Shown: positions 11,447-22,622 of the stretch, piece by piece
How positions within the stretch are numbered: position 1 is the first letter of the stretch
Layout: each line of letters starts with the position of its first letter
DNA from: Durusdinium trenchii
Lineage: Eukaryota; Sar; Dinophyceae; Suessiales; Symbiodiniaceae
Assembly (NCBI GenBank): GCA_963970005.1
Contig: CAXAMN010005335.1
Location: 952,882 to 1,016,881, forward strand
DNA length: 64,000 nucleotides
Direction: 5' to 3'
Made by a program: the position numbers and the translations under genes
Notes under the pieces: model-generated
The model's database searches: none
Told to the model about the DNA's origin: nothing
The model's input: the letters and a program-made list of their open reading frames with translations, nothing else

Positions 11447-11807
11447 CTCAGTCGCCGACCCCCGCGCTGGGGGTTCTTCCCGCGGTTTCGAGACGGAACG
11501 CCGCGTTTTGTGTTTTCCGCGGCTTCCGGGTTTTTTCCGGGTCCGGGCGGAGCAGAACTGGAAGAAGCGCAAGCTGTCGTCGTGCTGTTGCACTATTTCA
11601 AGAGGTTTGGCGGTGTTGCAGAGGTTTTCGGAGCTCCACCAATGCTCCGGCAAAGTCTCCAGAGCTGCCAGAAACTTTATTGGCCAAAGTCGAAAGCTTA
11701 CTCTTGCTACCAAAAAGGATGGAGAGTCCTTCCGTCCTTGCCATTCTTATCCTAACGAAGAAACACCAGGCTCCAGGTGTTCAAAGGATTATATACATGA
11801 AATTTGC

Positions 11808-11885
11808 ATACTAGTAGCAAGGACGCTATTAGGTGGAGGCCATCGCAAGTGGGTCGGAGGCCATCGCTACGAACGTAGCAAGGAC
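11808..11885. repeat. GCTACTAG-type repeat fragment
   Basis: Contains CTAGTAGCAAGGACGC, two GGAGGCCATCGC words and ACGAACGTAGCAAGGAC. These are shared words of the repeat family seen at 1.4-1.8, 9.7, 52.6, 53.2 and 54.4 kb. This copy is short and diverged. Confidence 0.6.
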
Positions 11886-13038
11886 AAGTCTGACCTGAAA
11901 ATGTCGAACACCTCACCCCGAAGCTGAACTCTGGGTCACTTGTGTTTCTGGTCACTGGTGAATTCTCGGAGCAAATCAGCCTGACCCAAAGGCGAAGAAC
12001 GCAACAAAATAACTTGAGAAATATGGATAAATCATATGCTGCGTTATTATAATCCAGCAAAATCATAGGCAACTGACAATGCATATCATATGCTGGATGT
12101 GTCTTTGCTCATAAGGTCTCAAAGGCGCTGGGTAGAACCGTTGCAGGCCTTAGGTATCCGTATTTACTCTGCAAATAAATGAGAAATATCGACGACCACA
12201 ACAAAGCCTTGAATCTGATTGAGTGTTTGCTGAAAAGAACGATACTATAACAGTGCAGGAAGCTCATAGGCAAATTATCATGCATTTTGTTTCACCCATT
12301 CCTGAACAACACATCTGATTATATAACTCTATATAGTAGATAAGCGAAATTCCGCCAGTTCCAGTTCCAGAGAACATGTGCCTCCAAGGCACATCAATGT
12401 ACATCTCATCTTTGTCTGAATGAGGATGGTGGATGCTTCGAGGCTCGTGGTGCTTGTTGAGATATGGGCAAAGCCATATGGGATACACGCCTGTGCGACT
12501 GCCGTGGCGGTGTAGAAAGATATGGGGTGTTCCAGTTCTGTGGGTCATAGGACCCGCCAGGAACTCACCCATTATGGTATGTTATTATGGTAAGCATCTG
12601 TTCAACCTTCTGGAACACCGGTACATGGAAACACCACTCGCGGAGTGCTTCGAGATCGACCACCCCAATAGTGTTGCAGCATATTGCAAGTATGCCAGTC
12701 CCAGGCAGGTCATGTCTGGGAATTGAGCTCCTTCGAATTTCTCGCTCCAGCTCCGTCTCTGGCCCGGCGGACCAATGGCCGGGAGGGCGACTCGGCGACT
12801 CGTGCGGACGCGGAGGAGGCCTAGTGCGTCGTCTCCGAGATCCAACATCGGCTGCAACTCCTTGATGGGAATCAAATAGTCCTGCCGACTTCAGATACGT
12901 TCAAAGCCTGCCAACATCTGCCAACCAAGAGATGAAATTGGACCGGTGAATGAGACGTGAACATTTGCAGTGGAAAAACAAAAACAGGACCATGATGGAC
13001 CATGTATGTCATAGTACACTTGTTTATTGGAAACACCA
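11886..13038. other. No gene assigned
   Basis: The minus-strand frame 12585-12875 (96 codons) and a plus-strand frame over the same bases are both open and fairly GC-rich, and I cannot choose between them. The rest is AT-rich with no exon signal. Confidence 0.35.
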
Positions 13039-13320
13039 CTATGATTCTTCACAGGCCTTTGGTACGTAAACGAGAGGCTGTTTCAGGCATTTTTTTCGCC
13101 TGGGGTGTGGAACCAAATATCGCCCAAACTTAAACGTGTTCTCGCTCGAAAAGTGGCCCACAAAACAAGTTGAACGCTGATTGAACGCTTTTTTGCAAGA
13201 ACTTTCCGCTTCCGCATGCCCCGGGACCGCCGCCGTGCCCGCAGGTGCGACGCGACTCCTGGATGACGTTGACATTGCAATAGTATCTGGCGACAATGAG
13301 GTGTCAACAAGAGTTCTCAA
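13039..13320 (-). CDS. Weak minus-strand ORF, possible 3' exon
   Basis: The minus-strand frame of 93 codons has a protein-like C-terminal half (contains FVGHFSSENTFKFGRYLVPH) ending at a TAG stop. AATAAAC follows about 15 bp downstream on the same strand, though dinoflagellates do not reliably use AATAAA. The first half is Ser/Ala-rich and less convincing, and a true exon may start inside the frame. No function is assigned. Confidence 0.25.
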   Translation of the reverse strand: MRTLVDTSLSPDTIAMSTSSRSRVAPAGTAAVPGHAEAESSCKKAFNQRSTCFVGHFSSENTFKFGRYLVPHPRRKKCLKQPLVYVPKACEES

Positions 13321-13960
13321 GTGTGGGCGTCCAAACTACGACCAAATGAATGCTTGCACCATCTTGTATGTATAATTATTGCGTTATATTGTGATGTATT
13401 ACAATACAAAGTAATTGAATTTTGTGTTGTTTCAAAACCACAGTTTCCTGAGAAGGGTTCCCTCTATAGGGAACTCTGTTTCAGGCAAACCGCAGACTTC
13501 TGGTATATTGACCACTGACTAACAATGCTATTGCGACCGAACTGCATTTCAGCGTCGGCATCTCTGAGAGATTCTGGAGAGGCCAAGAAACAAGCTGCCG
13601 CTAGCTGCCGCTAGATACGTCCGATCGGTGTTGTTCGTTACCATTTTGGGAACACTGTGGATTTGAACACTTTTATCACACTGGGTCTGTCCAATCAATG
13701 AGACACTGTCTTGTCTCTACATGTAACGCAAACGCGGCGTGGGAAAAGAACCCCTTGAGGATTCCAGGATTCCAACCCGAAACGAACTCCCAACAAAAGC
13801 AAAGCACAATAACTTATATAAGCAACAAATGCGACAGAAAGCATACGGCATCATACGGCGTTCATCATGCGCCGGGCAACAACATGCAACAATGACATGA
13901 CCTCAGAAAGACCTTATGTGTTCACTTGTGAGGGGAGCTACGTCTTTGTATATACCTCCG

Positions 13961-14060
13961 TAGGGATCCAGTCGTACCTTCTCAGAAGGTACTTGGACCC
14001 TCCAAACCTACATAACAGTGTCTCAAATCACCTTCTGAGAAAGTACTTGGATCCCTAGGG
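13961..14060 (-). repeat. CCCTAGGG inverted-repeat element, copy B
   Basis: About 100 bp bounded by TAGGGATCCAGTCGTACCTT on the left and CTTGGATCCCTAGGG on the right. Inside are two CCTTCTGAGAAGG-type palindromes and the conserved centre CCAAACCTACATAACAGT. It lies in the opposite orientation to copies C and D. The left end has lost the first bases of CCCTAGGG, so no target-site duplication can be read. Confidence 0.8.
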
Positions 14061-15116
14061 CTTCTATGTGTATATAATATATATTACTTGAAACAACCAT
14101 CGCATCCAAACAAGACGTATATAAATGTGCGTGATGTCTCCACCCAGTGCCTCATGGTCCACTCGGGTTGGTATGATTTCACCAAGGCAATGTTCAACGG
14201 ATTGATCCATCCTTGAACATCTCGGGATGGGTCGGTGTCGGGATAGATGATTCAACCACGTCGTATGCGCCAGTGAATCATAAACAGTCCCAAATCAAAA
14301 TATGAAGGCCTCTTTCATGTGTATATATATACAGTATATATGTATACTTTCTACGTTCGATGGATCCAAATCCCATTGAGGTCCAAATTCTGGATTCGTT
14401 CATCTACTTTCGGATTCAATTTCTGGGAAGGTAGTTGGACATCAACCACCTGAACCACCTAACTTAGCCGTGTCCTACATTCATGGGTTTATCGAACATG
14501 AGGGGACACCCAATGGATGTTCCTCTACTTATTGTGCATCATATATGTTGGTAAGACATTTCCCCAATTCTGAGAATGATACACACCTCTTCTACACCCA
14601 TTCTTGCTTTAGAGATCTGACATGAGGTGAGTTCATCCCTACTGGGCTGCTTCACTGAAGCCTTATGTCTTTGAAACTGCAAGTGCGCGGATCGATGGCC
14701 TAAGTAGCGAAGGGCAGTACAAAGCTTCGCTGGTTTTGGCCCATGAAACCGCACCACATATTGGGTGAATCCATAAATCATGGTGGATGGGCTCGTTTTT
14801 GATAACTTATTTATGATAGATGCTGAATTGGTGAAAGAACCAGGAAGGATTCCTATCAATGTGAGCTTCTTCGGGTCTCACCTCGGGAAGGCCAGACCTC
14901 GGGGTCGGTTCGGACTCCAAGGACGTCGGCCGCGAAGCCGAACGAACGGTTGTTGCCCGGTGGCAACAGCCACGAGCCACCCATTCCCCATGGGCACTGT
15001 TGCCATGTCCAGTGGAGAAGAACGGTTGCCAGTGGAGAATCGGATCACTTGGTGCGGTGATGTAGTCTCAAGATGTCGTGAATGACGCTTGGTGTGTCAG
15101 CAAAGGTAGTGGTCTG
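14061..15116. other. No gene recognised; TA runs
   Basis: TATATAATATATA-type runs lie near 14070-14085 and 14320-14346. Open frames up to 106 codons (minus-strand 14539-14859) have no recognisable motif. Confidence 0.45.
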
Positions 15117-15233
15117 TCAGTCGACGCGAGCATGTTCAACAGTCGAACCAACCATCACGTCAACCAGTGCCGTGAAAAGCGTCCCATCAACCAGCGGAAC
15201 AGCATCGTGTTGCCCCATGGCTGCAAGTATGAC
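15117..15233 (-). CDS. Candidate exon, minus strand, unrecognised
   Basis: A minus-strand acceptor CGTCGCCAG ends at 15234. The segment then reads in phase 0 (contains VILAAMGQHDAVPLVDGTLF and TALVDVMVGSTVEHARVD) to a TGA. The same frame continues protein-like after the TGA (starts QTTTFADTPSVIHDI), so the stop may be a mutation or lie beyond a donor. The peptide is regular and hydrophobic like a folded helical protein, but I recognise no family. Confidence 0.3.
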   Translation of the reverse strand, partial: VILAAMGQHDAVPLVDGTLFTALVDVMVGSTVEHARVD

Positions 15234-16620
15234 CTGGCGACGGAGGCCAGTCCCTCAGTCCAGGGGCGTGGGTGTTTCCTTTGTGGTTCCAGAACTGAAG
15301 TGCCGATGGAATCCCCTCGCCACGCCGGCTTCTGGCCATAAATGTTTGGGTTCCAACCTCCAACAAATCCCTTCACAGTGGCCTTTTGGGAGCCCAAATG
15401 GGCCCAGCATCTCAGGACCCAGGCAAGACATGGCTAGACATGGCTAGACGCGTTCTTCATGTTGGGTAGATGAAAGAACAAGGAGCCGAGTATGTAAAAA
15501 CATGCTGCAACGCACATGGCGTTCATCCAGTCTGCCTGGTGGCAAAGCTAGGGATTACAGTAAAACCGGGAGTTAGAAAAGGGCATGTTTCTTCGTCCTA
15601 CGACATGCAAATAGAAGGATACCCACGCGCTGTGCTGACGTCTGACTGATTCTGAGTACCCAACAGCTCCCAAAAGATACCTTGGTGCCGCTTCGGTTCT
15701 GCACAATTCGGTTCTGCACAAGTGTTTCACCAATCCAAGTGCTGAGATGCTTGGTTGGTTTGACCTCCAAACTGCTCCTCCCAATGGAAGTGATCTTTCA
15801 TATATAATATAATATAGTAATTTCTTCAGGCCAAAGTTTAAACATTCCTAACTTACAGGATGTTCGCTGTTAGGCATGACAAACATGCCTAATTGACGAA
15901 CATGTATATAGGTTCTTTGGTAACCCCTTCCCAGGAAGAAATTCACAACAGAAAAAACACATTTACCTTCTGCCTAGATATCAAACAAAACACATCGATC
16001 AACAACAGTTATATAGAAAAGATCAATCTCAGGGCCTATTTGGTCCTTACATGCTTTGGAGCTGCACAAATACAAACGACCAAAAGTGCTAAGCAGTGCC
16101 TTCTCAATGCGTGCCCCATTCCTTTTTGCTTACCGTAAAGCCTCAACAAATGAAACCAAACACGTCTCTCAGAGCAACTCTTTCTTTGCAGAGCTGCTCT
16201 TAGAATGTCGATGCAAGTATTCCGTTGTGCCTTGGAGAGCGAGCAAGAGGTCGAGCGCCGTGAAAAAAGGACGCAAAGGTCGATTTTGTTGGGGGGAACG
16301 GGAACTGCGGGAACTCGACCCAGCAAAGAAATTGCATCCCAACAGCAGTTCCCCTAGCCTTCCACGACTATAAAAACAATAGTTGTTGTCTTGCGACTAT
16401 TCGAGTCTGGCAAACGACTATTTCGAGCTGCAGCCTCCACCGGCTGACAGGATTGATGGTGCTGGTGCGTGGAATCAAGAAGTTTCAGGGAAATCGAAGA
16501 CATGCACTTGAACTTTTGCAGTTTAAGAACCCATGTATAATATAGATTTTCGCAACATACAGTGCATACAACACTTTCTTCAGTTGCAAGTTTCGCCCAT
16601 GGTGATTCCTCAGCATCAGC
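15234..16620. other. No gene recognised; left boundary of large gene
   Basis: AT-rich patches near 15800-15830 alternate with sequence open on both strands at 16036-16326. A short inverted word pair AGAGCA/TGCTCT lies at 16170-16202. I looked here for a terminal inverted repeat matching 39.9-40.5 kb and found none. No promoter element is assigned. Dinoflagellate promoters lack a standard TATA box. Confidence 0.4.
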
Positions 16621-16692
16621 ATGCCTTCATCCAAGAGAGCATGGGCACAACGTCCAGAGCTTGGCGCAGAAGAACCAAACTCAAGAAACAAG
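16621..16692 (+). CDS. Exon 1 candidate, possible start codon
   Basis: ATG at 16621 is the first Met after an in-frame TGA, and the 24 codons starting MPSSKRAWAQRPELGAEEPN end at a GTTGAT donor. A short basic/polar N-terminus fits the start of a large nuclear protein. The phase to the next segment does not match cleanly, so an earlier start or a missed exon is possible. Confidence 0.4.
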
Positions 16693-16885
16693 GTTGATCG
16701 ATCTGCATGCATCAATAGCATTGTGTCACCAGTTGATGAACTTAATGGATTCTGATGATTCTGCGAGATTTTTTCCTTTGGCCTGCTTATTGCAATTTTC
16801 TTTTGAGCTGCAAAGTAATTACTGGCCTAGATGAGAAGCTGGATTGCATCTGACATATTTGACCTTGACTCATCACACAAGTGAG

Positions 16886-17004
16886 GCCTGGCTGAGAAGG
16901 AAGGCCAGCAGACCATTGACCTGGACCTGCTGGAATTTGGACCAGGTGCTTCCCTCCCAGCCAGCATTGGGGATGAAGATGGATCAAGCACATGTTCATT
17001 CACG
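16886..17004 (+). CDS. Exon 2 candidate
   Basis: The open frame contains EKEGQQTIDLDLLEFGPGAS and SIGDEDGSSTCSFT and ends at a GGTTGT donor. The composition is acidic and polar. The competing plus-strand frames are Trp/Pro-rich and less protein-like. No domain is recognised. Confidence 0.4.
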
Positions 17005-17289
17005 GTTGTTTTGAGATGGGCCCAAGTCAGCCCAAGAAAACGTTTGCAAACGGTATTTGATGCATATTGCAAATTGTGAAACGCGTTTTCGCTGTTATTT
17101 GGACTGATTGAAATCTCATGCATGTTTGCGTGTGTCCAGATGATTCTTTTGTCTGGCAATTTTTTGCTAGTGAGCAGGTGGCACTTTGCAGTGGCATAGA
17201 TCACGAGGGATAGATCATATGCACACTCATGCTCATGCATACGCATGCATGCGTATAGCTTTGCAATAGCATCTGTGGCTTTTTCACAG

Positions 17290-17399
17290 GGCACCTGCAT
17301 TTGTGCCTGTTGCGATGGCCATGGAACCCCAATCCCCACGAGCTCAACGTGTGGAACTTCTCAAGGCTAGCCAGGGCTTTGATCTAGCATTGCAGCTGA
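17290..17399 (+). CDS. Exon 3 candidate
   Basis: Follows the acceptor CTTTTTCACAG. It reads PAFVPVAMAMEPQSPRAQRV then ELLKASQGFDLALQL and stops one base into a codon before GTCAAG. That phase joins exactly to the next segment (17602) to give ALQLKLEAFFVDIL. A second frame is Cys-rich, but the splice agreement favours this one. Confidence 0.5.
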
Positions 17400-17601
17400 G
17401 TCAAGTGGGCCTTTGATCATATGACAATGCATGTGTAAAATATATTTTTTGTATGTAATTCACTCATGCTTGTGTTTGTCTTTTATATATTTAAAGGTTG
17501 CGATACATGAGCTGAAGGCCAGATTATTTAGCTGTAGCAATTGAAATTGCTTGCCTTGGCCTTGTGTTCCTGATGTATTGAGACTTGCCGCAAACTCTCA
17601 G

Positions 17602-17713
17602 AATTGGAGGCCTTTTTTGTTGACATCCTGGAGGAGGAGTCATTTTTGGAGAAGAGACGCAAGCTCTTGCGACAACGCGCTGGTCTGACTGACCGTGACA
17701 AGCTGAAGGCCAA
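17602..17713 (+). CDS. Exon 4: charged helical segment
   Basis: After the acceptor CTCTCAG it reads LEAFFVDILEEESFLEKRRK and LLRQRAGLTDRDKLKAK, a strongly charged helix-like peptide. The donor is GTCCTC. The frame stays open further, but the sequence there becomes intron-like. Confidence 0.55.
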
Positions 17714-18105
17714 GTCCTCACATAAAATGACAACTCGTCATGCTAGTTTTGGGCAGATCTGTGGGTCATCTTGTGCGGAAAAACTGTACTACATACACAC
17801 CTTGTGCATACCGGTACACCATGCATACAAAAATCATTTTCAAGTGTTAGGCCAGTCATGTGTGGCACACTTTGCCTTCGGGTTGAGACAGGCTTCATCA
17901 GTTCATGATCAATCCATTCATGGGTTATACCTTGCAACCAATGCACTCCAACATTATAAATTAGTTCTTTGTGTAATCTCACTCCAACCTATGATAGATC
18001 TAAGGAACATGTGTATAAGTCGTGGAAGGTCGATTCTTTTGGGGGTTTATTATATAATATATTATAAAGTTTCGGACCACACGAACGTTGCCCACAGCCC
18101 GCCAG

Positions 18106-18191
18106 GTTCCCAAGTGGCAGTTCGTGATTGTGGAGAAGGGCGCCAAGCACATTGGAGCAGCAGAGGCCTCTTTCACCACAAAGTATCGCAA
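18106..18191 (+). CDS. Exon 5 candidate, frame conflict after it
   Basis: Reads VPKWQFVIVEKGAKHIGAAE then ASFTTKYRK. Immediately downstream a different frame becomes protein-like (RITALQSFEFQGMVHAACNV then FHVCLREALYDIS, about 18214-18310). The two frames cannot be joined by a normal-sized intron. Either there is a frameshift or assembly error, or one of the readings is false. Confidence 0.45.
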
Positions 18192-18440
18192 GTCACCATG
18201 GTCCATGGGGTGAGAATCACAGCCTTGCAATCTTTCGAATTTCAGGGCATGGTCCATGCTGCGTGCAACGTTTTCCATGTATGTCTGAGAGAAGCTCTGT
18301 ATGATATTTCGATCATTAATAGCTGCATGCATGCGTGCATGCTATATCATGCACGTCGACTCTCAACAGCAGTGGTCGATCGATCCTTTGTCCATGCCCT
18401 GACAACACATAATGCACCTTTGATCGCAAACCATTCGCAG

Positions 18441-18524
18441 GCTGAGAGTGACCTCAATCATGGCTTCATCATGGAGTACTTGGCTTCTTTTTGCCATGAC
18501 CTTCCTCAGCCCCTGGAAGTCAAG
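18441..18524 (+). CDS. Exon 6
   Basis: Bounded by acceptor CATTCGCAG and donor GTGAGG, 84 bp and 28 codons in phase 0. It contains AESDLNHGFIMEYLASFCHD then LPQPLEVK, and joins in phase to the exon at 18752. Function unknown. Confidence 0.6.
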
Positions 18525-18751
18525 GTGAGGGTTCCGTTGGTACAAATCCGCAGGGACATGAAAATGATATCTGATGGGTGGATCTATAATAATATAAAAT
18601 AGTTTGTTCTGGCAAGTATTGATCTCCTTCATGGTAGAACTTGGACATCTAAGATCTATGATATTAATATATATATATCGATATACGATGTATGATCGAA
18701 ACAATTTGATATCTTGATGAATCTTGTGCTATCATGCATCCCATTCTCCAG

Positions 18752-18859
18752 GAAGCTCTGGTCTATGTCTCAGAGTACTATCGGCTGAACCCATACAAGG
18801 ATCTCGGAAGCCACCAGGCCATTGGTTCTGTGCAGGACATGCGGGAGTCTCTTAAAAGT
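18752..18859 (+). CDS. Exon 7
   Basis: After acceptor ATTCTCCAG it reads EALVYVSEYYRLNPYKDLGS then HQAIGSVQDMRESLKS and leaves at GTCATC in phase 0. Both junctions keep the frame. The peptide looks like part of a folded helical domain. No family-level function is known to me. Confidence 0.62.
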
Positions 18860-19111
18860 GTCATCGACTCAGATACAATAAATCATGCATGATCTCATTA
18901 GTGTCAATATCGATCTTCAGTATGGACATCCCAAATTTGATGTATAACGTAGCAATATTGTACCCTTTTTTACATGTGCAAACTCAACAATAATATACAA
19001 TAATAGGTAAAAAAAAGATAAACAGCCAGCTGCCTGGTAACCTATCCAGAAGCCAAGTTCAATGATTTTGACATCAAATCGCAATTAATTCAAATGTGCT
19101 CCATTTGACAG

Positions 19112-19212
19112 GCCTGGGCAGAGATTGAAGGTGGTATCATCAGGGGCTTAGCCTCTTATTGCCTTGATCGATTTCAGCGCTACAAAAGCTCGAGGCCACC
19201 CTGGCTAACCAG
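19112..19212 (+). CDS. Exon 8
   Basis: The acceptor is CATTTGACAG. It contains AWAEIEGGIIRGLASYCLDR then FQRYKSSRPPWLT and ends two bases into a codon at GTCATC. The next exon (19405) supplies the missing base, giving PWLTRKGHAKMD. Confidence 0.62.
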
Positions 19213-19404
19213 GTCATCCTTTAGGGCATGCTGGGCTTCAACATGCATCCATCCATGCATGCACACACAAGTGTTTAAACTCGATTGGCCTAATATGATG
19301 ACAGTTTTTGTGGGGATTGCATTGCATCTCATGACCTTTCATTTCCAAGCATGCATAGTGCCCTAGCGATGAACCCCTTTTTGACCGACCATGGCCACTG
19401 CCAG

Positions 19405-19459
19405 GAAAGGGCACGCAAAGATGGATGCCATTCGTGATGTGATTCGGGCACGTTTGCAG
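19405..19459 (+). CDS. Exon 9, short, basic
   Basis: Begins after GCCACTGCCAG and reads KGHAKMDAIRDVIRARLQ. The best end is a GC donor (GCAGTG) in phase 0, which joins to the exon at 19776. The GC donor is not the strong GCAAGT form, so this end is less certain. Confidence 0.52.
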
Positions 19460-19775
19460 GCAGTGATTTGCCTTGGGAGATGTGATTTGCAATGTTAAAA
19501 TACTACTTTAAATTAAAAGATGTCGACGTACAAAGTAACACCGTCATGATGAGCAAGGTTTTCTCAACCGTTTTCATGAATCAAGACCAAGATTTTGAGA
19601 TACCAGTTGCATCTTTGCACATGCCTGCGCTGCCATGAACCTCGGAACCACCAAGCTAGCATGTTCACTTGGAGGAAATTACCCTATTCTCAAATCCCTG
19701 ACTCACAGTCCTATCATGATTCGACTTCTTCCTCACATTCTCCCAGCACTGCTTTGCGCATTGCATGCCTCTCAG

Positions 19776-19859
19776 GCTGAGGGCAAGCTGAGTCCTGATG
19801 GCAAAAAGATCCCAACAAGGGGAAGAGGAGCCAGCCGATTGAAACAACAGGAGGCATGC
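19776..19859 (+). CDS. Exon 10, basic
   Basis: The acceptor is GCCTCTCAG. It contains AEGKLSPDGKKIPTRGRGAS then RLKQQEAC, lysine/arginine-rich, leaving at GTGCAG in phase 0. It joins in frame to the acidic exon at 20097. Confidence 0.55.
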
Positions 19860-20096
19860 GTGCAGTGTGACAAAACTTCCATATAGCATACATGTGACAC
19901 TGTTTTTTTTCATGTTCTGTGGCCATTCATTTCTAGAATTGCCTTGACTCACGACCATTGATATGGTGAAGTCCAGCTCACAAATCAATCGACATTACAA
20001 ATCCTGCTTCATTGAATTCAACCATAGATCCATCTGCATGCATGAGATAATTCTACGACTGCTAATGTGCAACAATGCACTCCCACTCAATGGCAG

Positions 20097-20633
20097 GCAG
20101 CCAAGAAAGCAGTTCTGATGGGGGATGAAAAGAAGGTGCCGATAGACAACATCGAAACCCAGGCCTGGGAGTTCACAGAATCCCAGCATCCGAGTCCCTC
20201 TCCGATCCGAAAGCTTCATGACTTTAAAGATATTCCGGAAGAACCAGCTCCCCTGCACCGGCAGAATGCTCTGGAAGCTGGGGATGAGGAGCATGCTGAC
20301 ACTGACACTGACGAGTCTCGTGAAGAATCCAGTGTTGAAACCGATGAGGAGGTTCAACCTATTGCAATTCATGATGATGAAATCCTAGAGATTGAAGAGA
20401 GCAGTGAGGAAACAGTCCTGTCACCGAAGAAGGAATTAAAGCCTCCCGCAATTGCTCCTGAAGCTGTCATCGAGGAGGTGTGCGAGATTGAAGATGAGCC
20501 AAGATCAGAGCAACCAGCACATCTTGATCTGGAAGACTCACAACAGCTGTTTGAATCCCAAGTGTTTGATGAAGTTCAAGTTCTGGCCGATTCAGATGAA
20601 GAGAATGCAAAACCAAGTTCTGGTGTCTTCAAG
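20097..20633 (+). CDS. Exon 11: long acidic, probably disordered
   Basis: 179 codons in phase 0 between acceptor ATGGCAG and donor GTGGGG. It is dominated by Glu and Asp with Ser/Pro (for example EEHADTDTDESREESS, DDEILEIEESSEETV and LADSDEENAKPSSG). Such segments are typically flexible linkers or bind basic partners such as histones, and that role is inference. The length and freedom from stops make this one of the firmest exons. Confidence 0.75.
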
Positions 20634-20870
20634 GTGGGGTGCAAGTGCAATGGGCATATAAACAAGTAGCACAAGTAACTGTCCAACATGCATGTACGTG
20701 TCATATGATAATACATCATATAATAGTAGTATGATATATATCATGTCGTTTATTGTTTCTGTATTTTTATGTTTGATGCCTTGAGGGCTTGCCCAAACAT
20801 TGCAGAATCAATGTCAGTTGCAACTCTTCTATGTGGCATGCATTTGTCACACATTGACTACCGTGTACAG

Positions 20871-20993
20871 GACAGAAAGCCTCTATGCCAAAAAGTGGAC
20901 ATTCCTCAGAGTCTGAGTGCACAGGCAGCAACCCAAATCCAATCTTTGCACGATGACCCTATGGCAGCTGTCCATGAAGCGGAAATTCTCAAG
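20871..20993 (+). CDS. Exon 12
   Basis: After acceptor CCGTGTACAG it reads DRKPLCQKVDIPQSLSAQAA then TQIQSLHDDPMAAVHEAEIL. The end in phase 0 is at a GC donor (GCACTT), joining to the basic exon at 21277. The frame also stays open for a further 22 codons, so the exact end is uncertain. Confidence 0.55.
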
Positions 20994-21276
20994 GCACTTG
21001 GGTTCCTCATGTTTCTTCATCGATTGATGCATCATCGACGGTTGCCTTTCCACCCACCATAATGCATGCTCAAGCTACCATTGCAACCAACAAGTATGCC
21101 ATTGTTTTCTGCCAGCTGATCGTTTGCCGGAAAGAGTGCAAATTATGATTAAGATCCAAACACTTGTAGTAGTGTCCAATGTCATGACATGTCATGACAG
21201 ATTAAATAAGTCATGATCATCTATGTTCATGTTGAACACTTTGCTTCCTATGCAACCCCAATGATCCCAATGCCAG

Positions 21277-21837
21277 GCCCAGTTGGCCTTGCGTCAACTT
21301 CAGAAGGAATCAGCACCTGAAGATCCTGACAGGCAGTTGCAGGATCTGCTAAATGAAGAAGAAGAGAAACGAGAAAAGAAATCAAAACGTGCCAAAGGCC
21401 GAGGTCGTGGAGGTGGACGGGGTGGTGGGCGACAAGGTCGTGGGAAGAAAAAGAATGCTGAGCATCAGGGTGGTAAACCAGATGACTCAGCAAGGGCTTC
21501 TACTGGAAAAGCTGCTCCAAGTGATGAGCCACCACCGGCTGCAATACTAGTGGATGCAGAAGAGGTGGCCCCTGCTGATGAGGTGGACCCATCAGCTATG
21601 GAGCCCCCAGTCAAGAGACAAAAGTTGAGAAGGAAAAAGTCGAAGCTTGGCAAACTCCGGAGGATGGCAAGCAGTCCTGGCAAACCAGCTGCAAAGAAAG
21701 CCAGGTCAGCTGGTCCAAAGCCTGAGGCTGTGCCCAAAGAAAAGCCAGAGGAAACAAAGAAGAAGACTTTGAATACCAAGGAAGAGAAGAAGGAAGAACC
21801 GGTTGACAAATCAAAGAAGGAAATTGATTTGGACAAG
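21277..21837 (+). CDS. Exon 13: basic RGG/lysine-rich
   Basis: 187 codons in phase 0, ending at GTGAAG. It begins AQLALRQLQKESAPEDPDRQ, passes through RGRGGGRGGGRQGRGKKK and continues with Lys/Pro/Ala-rich sequence (KLRRKKSKLGKLRR, KKEEPVDKSKKEID). RGG and lysine clusters suggest nucleic-acid contact and nuclear location, which is an inference. It pairs with the acidic exon 11 just upstream. Confidence 0.72.
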
Positions 21838-22036
21838 GTGAAGGAATCTCATTAGCAGTTGGTCATTTCATGTATAAACTTGTATCATGATATGATACAA
21901 TACAGAAACAAAACAGAGCACAACAAGTAATAATCGATCATAAGTGATGATAATGAAATACATGCAATATGCATGCATAAAAAGTATGTACCATGCTGCT
22001 ATATTGTGGCCATTGATGAACCCTCGAAATGCTCAG

Positions 22037-22108
22037 GACGAGAAATGGAAGGAGTTGGTGTCCATTTCAGAGAATGACCAGCTTCTGAAGTTGCCAGCAC
22101 TTTGCGCT
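22037..22108 (+). CDS. Exon 14, ends at GCAAGG donor
   Basis: 24 codons in phase 0: DEKWKELVSISENDQLLKLP then ALCA. The frame is only kept with a GC donor (GCAAGG at 22109), which then joins to the Cys exon at 22623. A GT donor five bases later breaks the frame. Confidence 0.6.
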
Positions 22109-22622
22109 GCAAGGTGCTGCACCTAGATCTGGCAAGGCAAGCGTTACAAATATATTTGTTTTATGTAGTCACCAACACTGGTCATTGCATGTGAAAGAGC
22201 TTAGCTAAATCTATTTTTGATTCAGCTATTCAAAGATAATAATAATATATATAAATTAAGAAACGCAAATAAACTAATATATATCAATCAAGTCAACACC
22301 ATGTCTCATGTTCGACAGCTGTTGACCTTATTTCTTTGTGTGTGTTCTGGATTGCATATCCCCTTTGGCAATCTTCCTCCACAGCATATCATCAAATTGA
22401 ATGGAACTGCATGTGTGCAAACATGACTGAAGAATCATGATCAACCATGCACACTTGTTTTGGTTCACACCCCTGTGCCCTGATCAGTCTGAGGTCTTTT
22501 ACGCTCTACCCTCCAGAGGAATGCAAAGATGCATCAGGAATATCGATTGTGTCGGGGGCTCAGGGAGAATAGGTATTTTTATCAATGGTACATATGTCGG
22601 CTCATAATATAAAACATTTCAG

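Noticed and set aside
16827-17339. 170-codon minus-strand ORF
   Set aside because: It lies antisense to exons 2-3 of the large gene and their intron, with His/Met/Cys-rich composition from ATGCATGC runs.
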